Positions 33,728 to 40,278 of a stretch of 64,000 bases of DNA are shown here, piece by piece. The notes beneath the pieces are model-generated. The model ran no database searches, was not told where the DNA came from, and saw nothing but the letters and a program-made list of their open reading frames with translations. The translations under genes and the position numbers were made by a program. The stretch covers positions 558,001 through 622,000 of the forward strand of contig NZ_CP121463.1 in assembly GCF_029690065.1 (NCBI RefSeq). The letters run 5' to 3'. Position 1 is the first letter of the stretch; each line of letters starts with the position of its first letter. Source of the DNA: Arthrobacter sp. Y-9. GTDB lineage: Bacteria; Actinomycetota; Actinomycetes; Actinomycetales; Micrococcaceae.

Positions 33728-35019
33728 GTCCGCGGGACGTGGAGCCGGCGGGCGCCCCTGAGGGCCGTCCGGTGGAGCCGGCGGGCGCGGGCACCTCGGC
33801 GGGATCCTCGAAGGGGGTACGACGCCGGAACCTCCTCCTCGGTGGCGCCGCGGCGGGGGTGGGGGCGCTGGCCGCCGCTGGGACGCAGCTGGTGGGCGGC
33901 GCGCCGTCGTCGTCCGTGGCTGCGGAGACGCCCGACAACGGAGCCGGCACCGTGCCCTTCTTCGGCCCGCGGCAGGCCGGGATCGGCACCGCGGCGCAGG
34001 CCCATGGCGCCTTCGTGGCGCTGGATCTGAAGCCGGGGATCACGGCGGCGGGGGTGAAGTCCCTGCTGAAGCTGCTCACCTCCGACGCCGCGCGGCTCAC
34101 CCAGGGGGAGGGCGCCCTCGCCGACACGGAGGCCGAGCTGGCGTTCCGCCCGGCGAACCTGACGGTCACGTTCGGCTTCGGGCCGGGGCTCTTCCGGGTC
34201 GCGGCGCCGGGGCGGGCGCCGTCGTGGCTCCGGCCGCTGCCGAAGTTCGGCATCGACCGCCTGGTGAAGGAGTACAGCGACGGGGATCTGCTCCTGCAGA
34301 TCTGCGCCGATGACCCGCTCACGGTCGCGCACGCTCAGCGGATGCTGCTGAAGGACAGCCGGAGTTTCACCACGGTCCGGTGGATCCAGCAAGGCTTCCG
34401 ACGGGCGTACGGCACGGAGAAACCGGGCACGACCATGCGGAACCTGTTCGGCCAGGTGGACGGGACCGCGAACCCGGTGCCCGGCAGCGAGAGTTTCGAG
34501 CGGGTCGTGTTCGGGGACGGGGCCAACCGGTCCTGGGCGGAGAACGGGACATCCCTCGTGCTCCGGCGGATCAGCATGAACCTCGACAAGTGGGACGAGC
34601 TGGACCGCTCCGGGCGCGAGGAGTCGGTGGGGCGGAAACTCTCCAACGGCGCTCCGCTGACCGGGGTCGACGAGCACGACGAACCGGACTTCAAGGCCCT
34701 GAACCCGGTGGGCTTCCCCGTGATCGCGGACTTCTCCCATCTGCGCCGCGCGCGGCCGGAGGACCCGTCCCAGCGGATCTTCCGGAGGGCGTTCAACTAC
34801 GACGTGCCGCCCGGAGGGCCGGGCGTCTCCGACTCGGGGCTGCTGTTCGCGTCGTTCCAGGCGGATGTAGATCGGCAGTTCGTGCCGATCCAGAAGCGCC
34901 TGGACGATCTGGACATCCTGAATCAGTGGACGACGCCGGTGGGCTCGGCGGTCTTCGCCGTCCCGCCGGGGTGCGGTCCGGACGGCTTCGTGGGGGAGGG
35001 CCTGTTCGCCTTCGCGTAA
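33724..35019 (+). CDS. Tat-exported Dyp-type (EfeB-like) heme peroxidase
   Basis: A 431-residue dye-decolourising peroxidase. A twin-arginine signal VRRRNLLLGG at residues 32-40 predicts folded export. The DyP motif GQVDG (243-247) carries catalytic Asp246, and His339 in FSHLRRARPED is the proximal heme ligand. C-terminal GLLFASFQADVDRQFVPIQKRL is typical of EfeB. The start is a GTG at 33724 overlapping the stop of the copper chaperone gene by 4 nt (GTGA). No efeU or efeO gene is adjacent, so this copy is linked to copper genes rather than to an iron-uptake operon. Confidence 0.93.
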   Translation: MSPRDVEPAGAPEGRPVEPAGAGTSAGSSKGVRRRNLLLGGAAAGVGALAAAGTQLVGGAPSSSVAAETPDNGAGTVPFFGPRQAGIGTAAQAHGAFVALDLKPGITAAGVKSLLKLLTSDAARLTQGEGALADTEAELAFRPANLTVTFGFGPGLFRVAAPGRAPSWLRPLPKFGIDRLVKEYSDGDLLLQICADDPLTVAHAQRMLLKDSRSFTTVRWIQQGFRRAYGTEKPGTTMRNLFGQVDGTANPVPGSESFERVVFGDGANRSWAENGTSLVLRRISMNLDKWDELDRSGREESVGRKLSNGAPLTGVDEHDEPDFKALNPVGFPVIADFSHLRRARPEDPSQRIFRRAFNYDVPPGGPGVSDSGLLFASFQADVDRQFVPIQKRLDDLDILNQWTTPVGSAVFAVPPGCGPDGFVGEGLFAFA

Positions 35020-35224
35020 GGCGGTGACTCACGGTCCCTCGGGGCTGCGAGAGGTCGAAGCCGGCGCCGTTCGTGAGAGCGGCGTCGGCCTCAGCCGTGA
35101 ATGCCGCCCGTCGCAGAGCGACGTCCTCGGCTACCCTCTGTGTTCGCGGCGTGGAGGCGGATATGCTGACTCCGCATCACTCGTATTGCCGGTTGAACCG
35201 GACATTTTCACTGGGGGACTTTCC

Positions 35225-35851
35225 GTGTCTATGAAATCTTGGGGGCGCGCGGTCATCGCGGCCCTGACGGCGCTGGTCGCCGTCGTCGCCTCGCTGGTCG
35301 TGGCGGCTCCTGCGCAGGCGGCTCCGACCGTCGCCACCCGCGTCGCGTCCTACGCGGCCGGACCCGCCACGGTCACCCGTGGCAAGCCGATCACCATTCA
35401 GGGCCAGGCGCAGCGCCTGAACGGGCGGACCTGGGCCAACACCGGCACCGTGAAGGCCGTCGTGTACTTCGACCCGGACGGCGCCAAGCCCAACGCCGCG
35501 GTCCGCACCGTGAACAGCAACGCGAAGGGCTTGGTCCGCACCTCGTTCACCGCGAGTGTCTCGGGCAAGTGGTCGCTGCGGATCGTGTCGACCGGCACGC
35601 TGAAGGCCAGCTCGAGCGTGCAGAAGTACGTGCGCGTCGTGGCCCCGCCGCGGCCGACCCGCCCGACGTCCGCCGCTCCCATCAGCAAGTTGAATTGCCC
35701 TGCCTGGGCGCCCATTAAGGGGAACCAAGGTCGCCCGGAGTGGATCTATCACCTGCCGGGCCAGCGTTCATACAACATCACCGCACCCGAAGCGTGTTTC
35801 TCCACCGAAGCCGCAGCGCAGCGTGCTGGTTACCGGAGGGCCCGGAACTAA
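35225..35851 (+). CDS. secreted protein with C-terminal sunset-like domain
   Basis: A 208-residue secreted protein. The signal peptide VIAALTALVAVVASLVVAAPAQA is cleaved before APTVATRV. The middle (residues about 40-150) is beta-rich with RGKPITIQGQAQRLNGRTW and GKWSLRIVSTG, like bacterial Ig-like or macroglobulin-like wall domains. The end, PIKGNQGRPEWIYHLPGQ followed by an ACFSTEAAAQRAGYRRA stretch, resembles the sunset/excalibur-like domain of secreted nucleases and wall proteins. A GTG at 35225 preceded by TGGGGG is taken as start; the ATG two codons later is possible. A strong terminator follows. Confidence 0.78.
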   Translation: MSMKSWGRAVIAALTALVAVVASLVVAAPAQAAPTVATRVASYAAGPATVTRGKPITIQGQAQRLNGRTWANTGTVKAVVYFDPDGAKPNAAVRTVNSNAKGLVRTSFTASVSGKWSLRIVSTGTLKASSSVQKYVRVVAPPRPTRPTSAAPISKLNCPAWAPIKGNQGRPEWIYHLPGQRSYNITAPEACFSTEAAAQRAGYRRARN

Positions 35852-35869
35852 GTCCTCTGCCTGAAGAAG

Positions 35870-35919
35870 CTCCCCCGGGACCGGACCGAGACATCGGTTC
35901 GGCGCCGGGGGAGTTTTTC
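35870..35919 (+). terminator. intrinsic terminator after secreted protein gene
   Basis: CTCCCCCGG (35870-35878) pairs with CCGGGGGAG (35905-35913), with an inner ACCGA/TCGGT stem, followed by TTTTT. This is the clearest canonical intrinsic terminator on the plus strand of the window. Confidence 0.9.
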
Positions 35920-35958
35920 GTGCGGCGCGCTGTTCCCGGTAGGCGGGCACCGCCCGCG

Positions 35959-36252
35959 TCACCAGGTGATCAGCACCCACTCGCCGGGCAGCGCCGGCTG
36001 CCGCAAGGCCTCCAGGGCGCGGTCACGCGCTTCGCCGACGTCGGTTCCCGTGTACGACGACCATGACGTCTCCACAAAGGTGCCGTCGGCCGCGTAGTCG
36101 CGGATGTCCAGTCCGAGGATGAGCCGCCCTGCCGCGGCAAGTGCGGCGACGACGTCGGGCGCCTGAGACAGGTGCCACACGCCGCCGTGCGTGCCTGGCC
36201 GGACCCCTGCCTGCAGTGCGGCGGGCAGGAACGACAGGTCTTCGGCAGTCAT
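35959..36252 (-). CDS. small hypothetical protein
   Basis: A 97-residue soluble protein without a recognised family. It is acidic and tryptophan-containing (THGGVWHLSQAPDVVAALAAAGRLILGLDIRDY, in part; VETSWSSYTGTDVG; PGEWVLITW). The sequence has alternating helix and strand character and normal codon use, supporting a real gene. ATG at 36252; no clear ribosome site. It is convergent with the secreted protein gene and divergent from the next small gene. Confidence 0.6.
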   Translation of the reverse strand: MTAEDLSFLPAALQAGVRPGTHGGVWHLSQAPDVVAALAAAGRLILGLDIRDYAADGTFVETSWSSYTGTDVGEARDRALEALRQPALPGEWVLITW

Positions 36253-36403
36253 GGAGGCATTCTAGGGATTCTGGGATCGGATATCCGGGAGGCCCGACTC
36301 GGCGGCCCGTGACCAACTGGTGCGCGCGGCCCGAACCGCTCCGATCTCCCGAACCCGGCCGTGTCACTTGGGCAGGGTGCCGGCCTCGCGCGATAGTTGG
36401 CCT

Positions 36404-36721
36404 ATGAGAATTGATCTGAGCCGGCTGGACGCCCACGCTGCTGATTCCGTGGGGCGCGAACGGACCGTCGACCATCCGGCCGATGATCTTCTGTCTGGCC
36501 TGCTCGAGACCGTGGTCGTGCCCTGGCTGGCGTCCGCACCGTTGGCCATGTGGACCTGCCGGGCACGTGTCCTTGGCGAGTGGGCCGACATCGCCGAGTT
36601 CCCCTGGGCCTGGGGCCGGGACTCCGGGTTCCAGCTCCTCATCGCCGACGAACCGGTCGAGAGCCTTCTCACCCCTGGCGCGACGGCTTTCGAGATCGTA
36701 GGGCTGCCCTCGTTCGATTGA
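36404..36721 (+). CDS. small hypothetical protein
   Basis: A 105-residue protein of unknown function, beginning MRIDLSRLDAHAAD and containing a tryptophan-rich segment (VVPWLASAPLAMW, EFPWAWGRDSGF). No signal peptide or clear membrane segment. The ATG at 36404 is preferred because the longer frame begins with Arg/Pro-rich non-protein-like sequence. No ribosome site is seen, so it may be read from a leaderless mRNA. Its stop overlaps the start of the next gene by 1 nt (TGATG), indicating coupling. Confidence 0.6.
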   Translation: MRIDLSRLDAHAADSVGRERTVDHPADDLLSGLLETVVVPWLASAPLAMWTCRARVLGEWADIAEFPWAWGRDSGFQLLIADEPVESLLTPGATAFEIVGLPSFD

Positions 36722-37611
36722 TGGAAGCACCTCAGGACCAGGGCGCAGCAGCCCACGCCCATGTGGCACGAACGAAGAAGGACACGGTGCAGCTCACCAA
36801 GAATCTGGACATCCCCTCCCACGAGGCGCCTGGCAGCGGCGCCCCGGTGTGGAAATCGGCGTCGGTCCGCAAGGGCCGTCTCAGGGCCGCGATCACCTCC
36901 ACGGCGGTGTTCGCTGTAGTCGCGGTCGGCGTCGCGGTGCTGCTCGCGTGGACCACGAATCCCTGGTGGGGCGGCTACCCGCGGACCCCTGCGACCGTGG
37001 TCGGCCTCTCCGAATACGACACTCACAAGAGCAGCACCATCTGCACCACCACGGTGCGCTTCGTGCTCGACGGGGTCACCCACGAGGCTCAGGTGAAGGA
37101 TGAGGGACCGTGCGATGCGCTGGCGGGCTACAAGGAGCAGGTCACTCTCGCGTACAACCCCTCGGACTTCTCCGGAGTGCTGATCGTCGGCCAGGACGCG
37201 AGGATCCGGACCGCGGTCTCGATGATCGGACTGATCTCGCCGGTCCCGTTGCTCCTCTTGCTGGGGCTGAGCATCGCCTGCATCCGCTCGTACAGGAATG
37301 CCAGGCGGGCTGCCACGGGCATGGCGTGGCAGGAGATCACGGTTTTCGTGAAAGACGTGAAATCCCTCCCGGAACACACGGACCTCCTCGTCCATGCACG
37401 TGATGCCAGCGGTGCGGAGCGGACCTTCGTGATCGGCTATCCCACGCCCAAGATGCCCGGATTCGAGCCGCAGAAGGACAGGGACCTCACGCTCCGGTTG
37501 GTCAGCGACGGCGACGGTCACGCGGTGCTGAGCGCGCCCGACGGCACCGCAACCTGCGACGCCACCCTCTCGACGCCGAACAGCTTCGAGCTCCGGACTC
37601 TGGGGTTGTGA
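36721..37611 (+). CDS. two-helix membrane protein, DUF3592-like
   Basis: A 296-residue protein with a membrane helix at about residues 56-78 (ITSTAVFAVVAVGVAVLLAW) and another at about 165-185 (MIGLISPVPLLLLLGLSI). The extracytoplasmic loop between them contains PATVVGLSEYDTHKSS, cysteines in TICTTTVRF and a DGVTHEAQVKDEG stretch, a layout similar to DUF3592 proteins. The C-terminal part is cytoplasmic. Start at ATG 36721, coupled to the preceding small gene. Function unknown. Confidence 0.68.
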   Translation: MEAPQDQGAAAHAHVARTKKDTVQLTKNLDIPSHEAPGSGAPVWKSASVRKGRLRAAITSTAVFAVVAVGVAVLLAWTTNPWWGGYPRTPATVVGLSEYDTHKSSTICTTTVRFVLDGVTHEAQVKDEGPCDALAGYKEQVTLAYNPSDFSGVLIVGQDARIRTAVSMIGLISPVPLLLLLGLSIACIRSYRNARRAATGMAWQEITVFVKDVKSLPEHTDLLVHARDASGAERTFVIGYPTPKMPGFEPQKDRDLTLRLVSDGDGHAVLSAPDGTATCDATLSTPNSFELRTLGL

Positions 37612-37660
37612 GCGGAGCGGGCAGTCCGCCCGGGATGTGGCACGCTGCTCTGGGCGACGC

Positions 37661-37691
37661 TTGACCTGGAGCGCGCTCCAGCTGCTGTGCT
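37661..37691 (+). promoter_or_regulatory. MerR-type promoter with central dyad
   Basis: TTGACC (37661-37666, -35) and TGTGCT (37686-37691, -10-like) are separated by exactly 19 nt, and the spacer holds a perfect 16-bp palindrome CTGGAGCGCGCTCCAG (37666-37681). The overlong spacer with an internal dyad is the signature of promoters activated by MerR-family proteins; a MerR gene overlaps the end of the downstream reductase gene. Confidence 0.85.
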
Positions 37692-37697
37692 CCTGCC

Positions 37698-38696
37698 ATG
37701 ACTGTTCTTGATCCGAGGGATATCGCCCTCGGCACGATGTACTTCGGCACTCGGATCGATGAAGCCAGGGCGTTCGAGCTCCTGGACCGCTTCGTCCTCC
37801 GCGGAGGCCGATGGTTGGACACGGCGAACAATTACGCATTCTGGCTGGACCCGTCCGGTCTCGGGGGCGCAAGTGAGTCGGTGATCGGTTCGTGGTTGCG
37901 GGCGAATCCTGGCCTGAGGGACCGAGTCCGGATCTCGACCAAGGTCGGGGCCGCCCCGACCGTGCCAGGGGATTGGCCCGGTTCCATGGAGGGCCTCGGC
38001 GCGACCGCCGTCCGTACCGCCTTCGAAGGTTCCTTGGAGCGCCTCGGCACCGATCACGTGGACCTCTTGTGGGCTCACGTCGAGGATCGCGAGATCGACC
38101 TCGAAGAACAGGTCTCGGTTTTCGGGTCCCTGGCCGCTGAAGGGAAAGCGATGCGGCTCGGCGCCTCGAATCACGCCGGCTGGCGCGTCGAGCGTGCTCG
38201 GTCGATGGCTCTCACCGTGGGAGTCGAGCCCTTCACGGCCGTGCAGTTGCGACACAGCTACTTGCAACCGTCGCCGTTCGTGCCGCTGCCGGACCGTGGT
38301 CATGTGGTTGCGACGCCGGAAGCGCTCGATCACGTGCTCTCTACGGATCTCCGGCTGTGGGTCTATAACGTGCTCCTCGGCGGTGCGTATGCGGACCAGG
38401 CCCGGCTGCAGGATGCCTATCGTCATCCTTCGTCGGAGCGACGTCTCGCGGCGCTGGACCGTGTTGCCGCCATGCTGGGGGCCACCAGGAACCAGGTGGT
38501 GCTCTCCTGGTTGCTCGGCTCCCCTCAGTCGCCCACTCCGATCGTGGGAGTATCGACTCTGGAACAGCTGGATGAAATGATGGACGCCCGTCAACTGCAG
38601 CTTGACGAGGAGGCACGGGGCATTCTGGAAGAGGTGGTCGAGAGTGACGACGTTCACGATGCAGGAAGCGGCGGCAGCCACGGGGCTCTCTCCTGA
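37698..38696 (+). CDS. aldo/keto reductase
   Basis: A 332-residue NADPH-dependent oxidoreductase with the (beta/alpha)8 aldo-keto reductase fold. The catalytic tetrad is visible: Asp41 and Tyr46 in LDTANNY, Lys82 in ISTKVG and His127 in LLWAHVED. The C-terminal cofactor region is TPIVGVSTLEQLDEM. The substrate is not predictable. Only 6 nt separate the -10-like element from the ATG, so the transcript is probably leaderless or nearly so. The gene overlaps the MerR gene by 53 nt and is the obvious target of that regulator. Confidence 0.93.
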   Translation: MTVLDPRDIALGTMYFGTRIDEARAFELLDRFVLRGGRWLDTANNYAFWLDPSGLGGASESVIGSWLRANPGLRDRVRISTKVGAAPTVPGDWPGSMEGLGATAVRTAFEGSLERLGTDHVDLLWAHVEDREIDLEEQVSVFGSLAAEGKAMRLGASNHAGWRVERARSMALTVGVEPFTAVQLRHSYLQPSPFVPLPDRGHVVATPEALDHVLSTDLRLWVYNVLLGGAYADQARLQDAYRHPSSERRLAALDRVAAMLGATRNQVVLSWLLGSPQSPTPIVGVSTLEQLDEMMDARQLQLDEEARGILEEVVESDDVHDAGSGGSHGALS

Positions 38697-39003
38697 CGCG
38701 ATCCGCTACTACGAAGACGAGGGGATCATCGGTCCGTTCGAGCGCAGTTCGTCGAACCATCGCAGGTTTTCCGACAGTGATCTCGCATGGATCGGCGTGG
38801 TCACCTGCATACGGGACGCCGGGCTGGGTATCTCGGACCTCCGCGAGTTCGCCACGCTCCTGCGTGGGGGAGGGGCTCCCACGGACCCGGTGACCTTCCT
38901 CCGGGAGCGTCGGGCCACCCTGGCCGCACGCGCCGAAGCCCTACACCGGGCCATCGACGTCCTCGACGACAAGATCACCCACTTCGGCCGGCGGCACGAG
39001 TAG
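38644..39003 (+). CDS. MerR-family regulator
   Basis: A 119-residue MerR protein: the winged helix starts FTMQEAAAATGLSPDAIRYYEDEGII, followed by NHRRFSDSDLAWIGVVTCIRDAGLGISDL and a dimerisation coiled coil (RERRATLAARAEALHRAIDVL). No metal-binding cysteines at the C-terminus, so it belongs with redox/aldehyde-responsive NmlR/AdhR-like members; these commonly control reductases. The GTG at 38644 is used because the helix-turn-helix would be lost with a later start; it lies inside the reductase gene. Binding to the 37666-37681 dyad is predicted. Confidence 0.88.
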   Translation: MTTFTMQEAAAATGLSPDAIRYYEDEGIIGPFERSSSNHRRFSDSDLAWIGVVTCIRDAGLGISDLREFATLLRGGGAPTDPVTFLRERRATLAARAEALHRAIDVLDDKITHFGRRHE

Positions 39004-39306
39004 CGGTCGTCGGTCGAAGCCGTCGCCTGAGCGAACGATGGTCGAGATCATGCGGCAGGGGAGGTATTCCGCAAGTGAGATCGGTCCCAAGCCCTCCGAA
39101 CCATTGTGTTTGCCCTCGTCTGCAGCTCCCCTCGTTACCTTGTCGTAGGGTGTCGCCGTAGCCGAGTGGAATGGGTGGCAAGAACGCTGACTCTTACGTC
39201 GAGGGTTCTGAACTGGGAGCCAGTCACGCGGACTGATCGTGGTTGGCAAAGCTGCTGTCCAGGGTGGCTAAGATTTCCTCATCACTCGCGATTGAATTGG
39301 GGTTCT
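39004..39306. other. 303-nt intergenic region, no gene supported
   Basis: Base composition falls visibly here compared with the flanks. A stretch near 39150-39225 (CCGTAGCCGAGTGG, later GAGGGTTC) recalls a tRNA D-arm and T-arm, but no acceptor stem or proper anticodon arm can be drawn. Nothing else is recognised except the promoter region of the following lipoprotein gene. Confidence 0.5.
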
Positions 39307-39846
39307 ATGAAGAAGATCCTTGCGCCCGTTGGTGCGTTGGCTGTGGCAGTTCTCGTTGCTTCCTGCTCTTCTGGCAGTAACAGTGGCGCGCCAACGAGTG
39401 CCCCGGTTGCGGCTGGACCGGCATCCGCTTCCACGGCGGCTACTCCTAGTCCATCATCCACGCCGAAACCTTCTCTGAAGACGGCGACTGAGATAGCAAA
39501 TGCGCTCAAGTCCAAGGTCCCTCAGATTACGAAGGTCACAACGGTGACTGAAGCGACGGACGTAAACAATATGATCGGGCGTCCAGGACAGTACACATCG
39601 GCCGCGTGGATTACGGACAACCGCGGGAAGCCTGGCGAGACCGGCGTTGATGGAGGTGCTGTTGTCGAGACTTTCGAAACGGCGGATGACATGAACGCCC
39701 GGGCGAAGTACATCGCTGATGTGTCCAAGGGCATCGGGATTCTTGCGGAGTATCACTACATGACTGGCACGTCGCTGGTGCGGGTATCGGGCAAGTTGAC
39801 GCCGACTCAGGCGAAAGCGTACAAGGATGCCGTCGCAGGGCTCTAA
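39307..39846 (+). CDS. putative lipoprotein, atypical composition
   Basis: A 179-residue predicted lipoprotein: KKILAPVGALAVAVLVASC provides signal peptide and lipobox (VASC), followed by a Ser/Pro/Ala/Thr-rich linker and a globular domain (KTATEIANALKSKVPQITKV, NNMIGRPGQYTSAAWI, ending AYHYMTG-like EYHYMTGTSLVRVSG). The fold is not recognised. Codon choice is noticeably richer in A/T at third positions than in neighbouring genes, and the gene sits beside tRNA-Ser, so recent acquisition is possible. ATG at 39307 with TTGGGG upstream. Confidence 0.78.
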   Translation: MKKILAPVGALAVAVLVASCSSGSNSGAPTSAPVAAGPASASTAATPSPSSTPKPSLKTATEIANALKSKVPQITKVTTVTEATDVNNMIGRPGQYTSAAWITDNRGKPGETGVDGGAVVETFETADDMNARAKYIADVSKGIGILAEYHYMTGTSLVRVSGKLTPTQAKAYKDAVAGL

Positions 39847-39948
39847 CCTGAGCGTCTGATCAAAGTACTGAACGCCGGGAGCACTCTCGTCCCGCGACGG
39901 TGGGCGCGCTCCTAGCGTTGTGCCCAAAGGCTGATGCCGGGCAAAGCA

Positions 39949-39991
39949 AAGGCCCCTGCTTCCCTCCTGAACAGAGGGAAGCAGGGGCCTT
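39949..39991 (-). terminator. 18-bp perfect terminator hairpin of tRNA-Ser
   Basis: AAGGCCCCTGCTTCCCTC (39949-39966) and its exact complement (39974-39991) flank a 7-nt loop. On the minus strand it follows tRNA-Ser by 9 nt and runs into CTTTGCTTTG, a T-rich tail. It may also stop transcription from the lipoprotein gene on the other strand. Confidence 0.9.
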
Positions 39992-40000
39992 GCTACTTGG

Positions 40001-40087
40001 CGGTGACGGTGGGATTTGAACCCACGTTGGCTGTTACACCAAACAACATTTCGAGTGTTGCACCTTCGGCCGCTCGGACACGTCACC
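40001..40087 (-). tRNA. tRNA-Ser (anticodon CGA)
   Basis: The minus strand folds as a class II tRNA with acceptor stem GGTGACG/CGTCACC, D-arm containing CCGAGCGG, anticodon stem-loop ACACTCGAAATGT giving anticodon CGA, a long variable arm (TTGGTGTAACAGCCAA) and T-arm GTGGGTTCAAATCCCAC. Discriminator G; CCA is not encoded. It reads UCG serine codons, frequent in this GC-rich genome. A TAAAGT -10-like hexamer lies about 12 nt upstream. Confidence 0.96.
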
Positions 40088-40213
40088 AACGGTTGACCAC
40101 TTTACCGTAGCCGGACACCCCCGCCCAAACGGAGCACCTGCGGTCCGGTTCGTGAGCCTCGGATCCGCGAGTTCCCGGGCTTTTCGTCGAACCTCCCAGA
40201 ACCCCCGGAAACG

Positions 40214-40254
40214 CCCGAGGGGCGCCCACCGCAATCGGTGGACGCCCCCTCTCG
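40214..40254 (-). terminator. hairpin after the DHA2 exporter gene
   Basis: CCGAGGGGCG-CCCACCG and CGGTGG-CGCCCCCTCTCGG form a strong stem with the loop CAAT, 25 nt beyond the stop of the exporter on the minus strand. A short TTT follows on that strand. It separates the exporter from tRNA-Ser. Confidence 0.65.
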
Positions 40255-40278
40255 GCTTCTCCGCAGGCGCCGGCCGCC

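Noticed and set aside
39150-39225. tRNA-like stretch with CCGAGTGG and GAGGGTTC
   Set aside because: No complementary acceptor stem and no proper anticodon arm; at best a relic.
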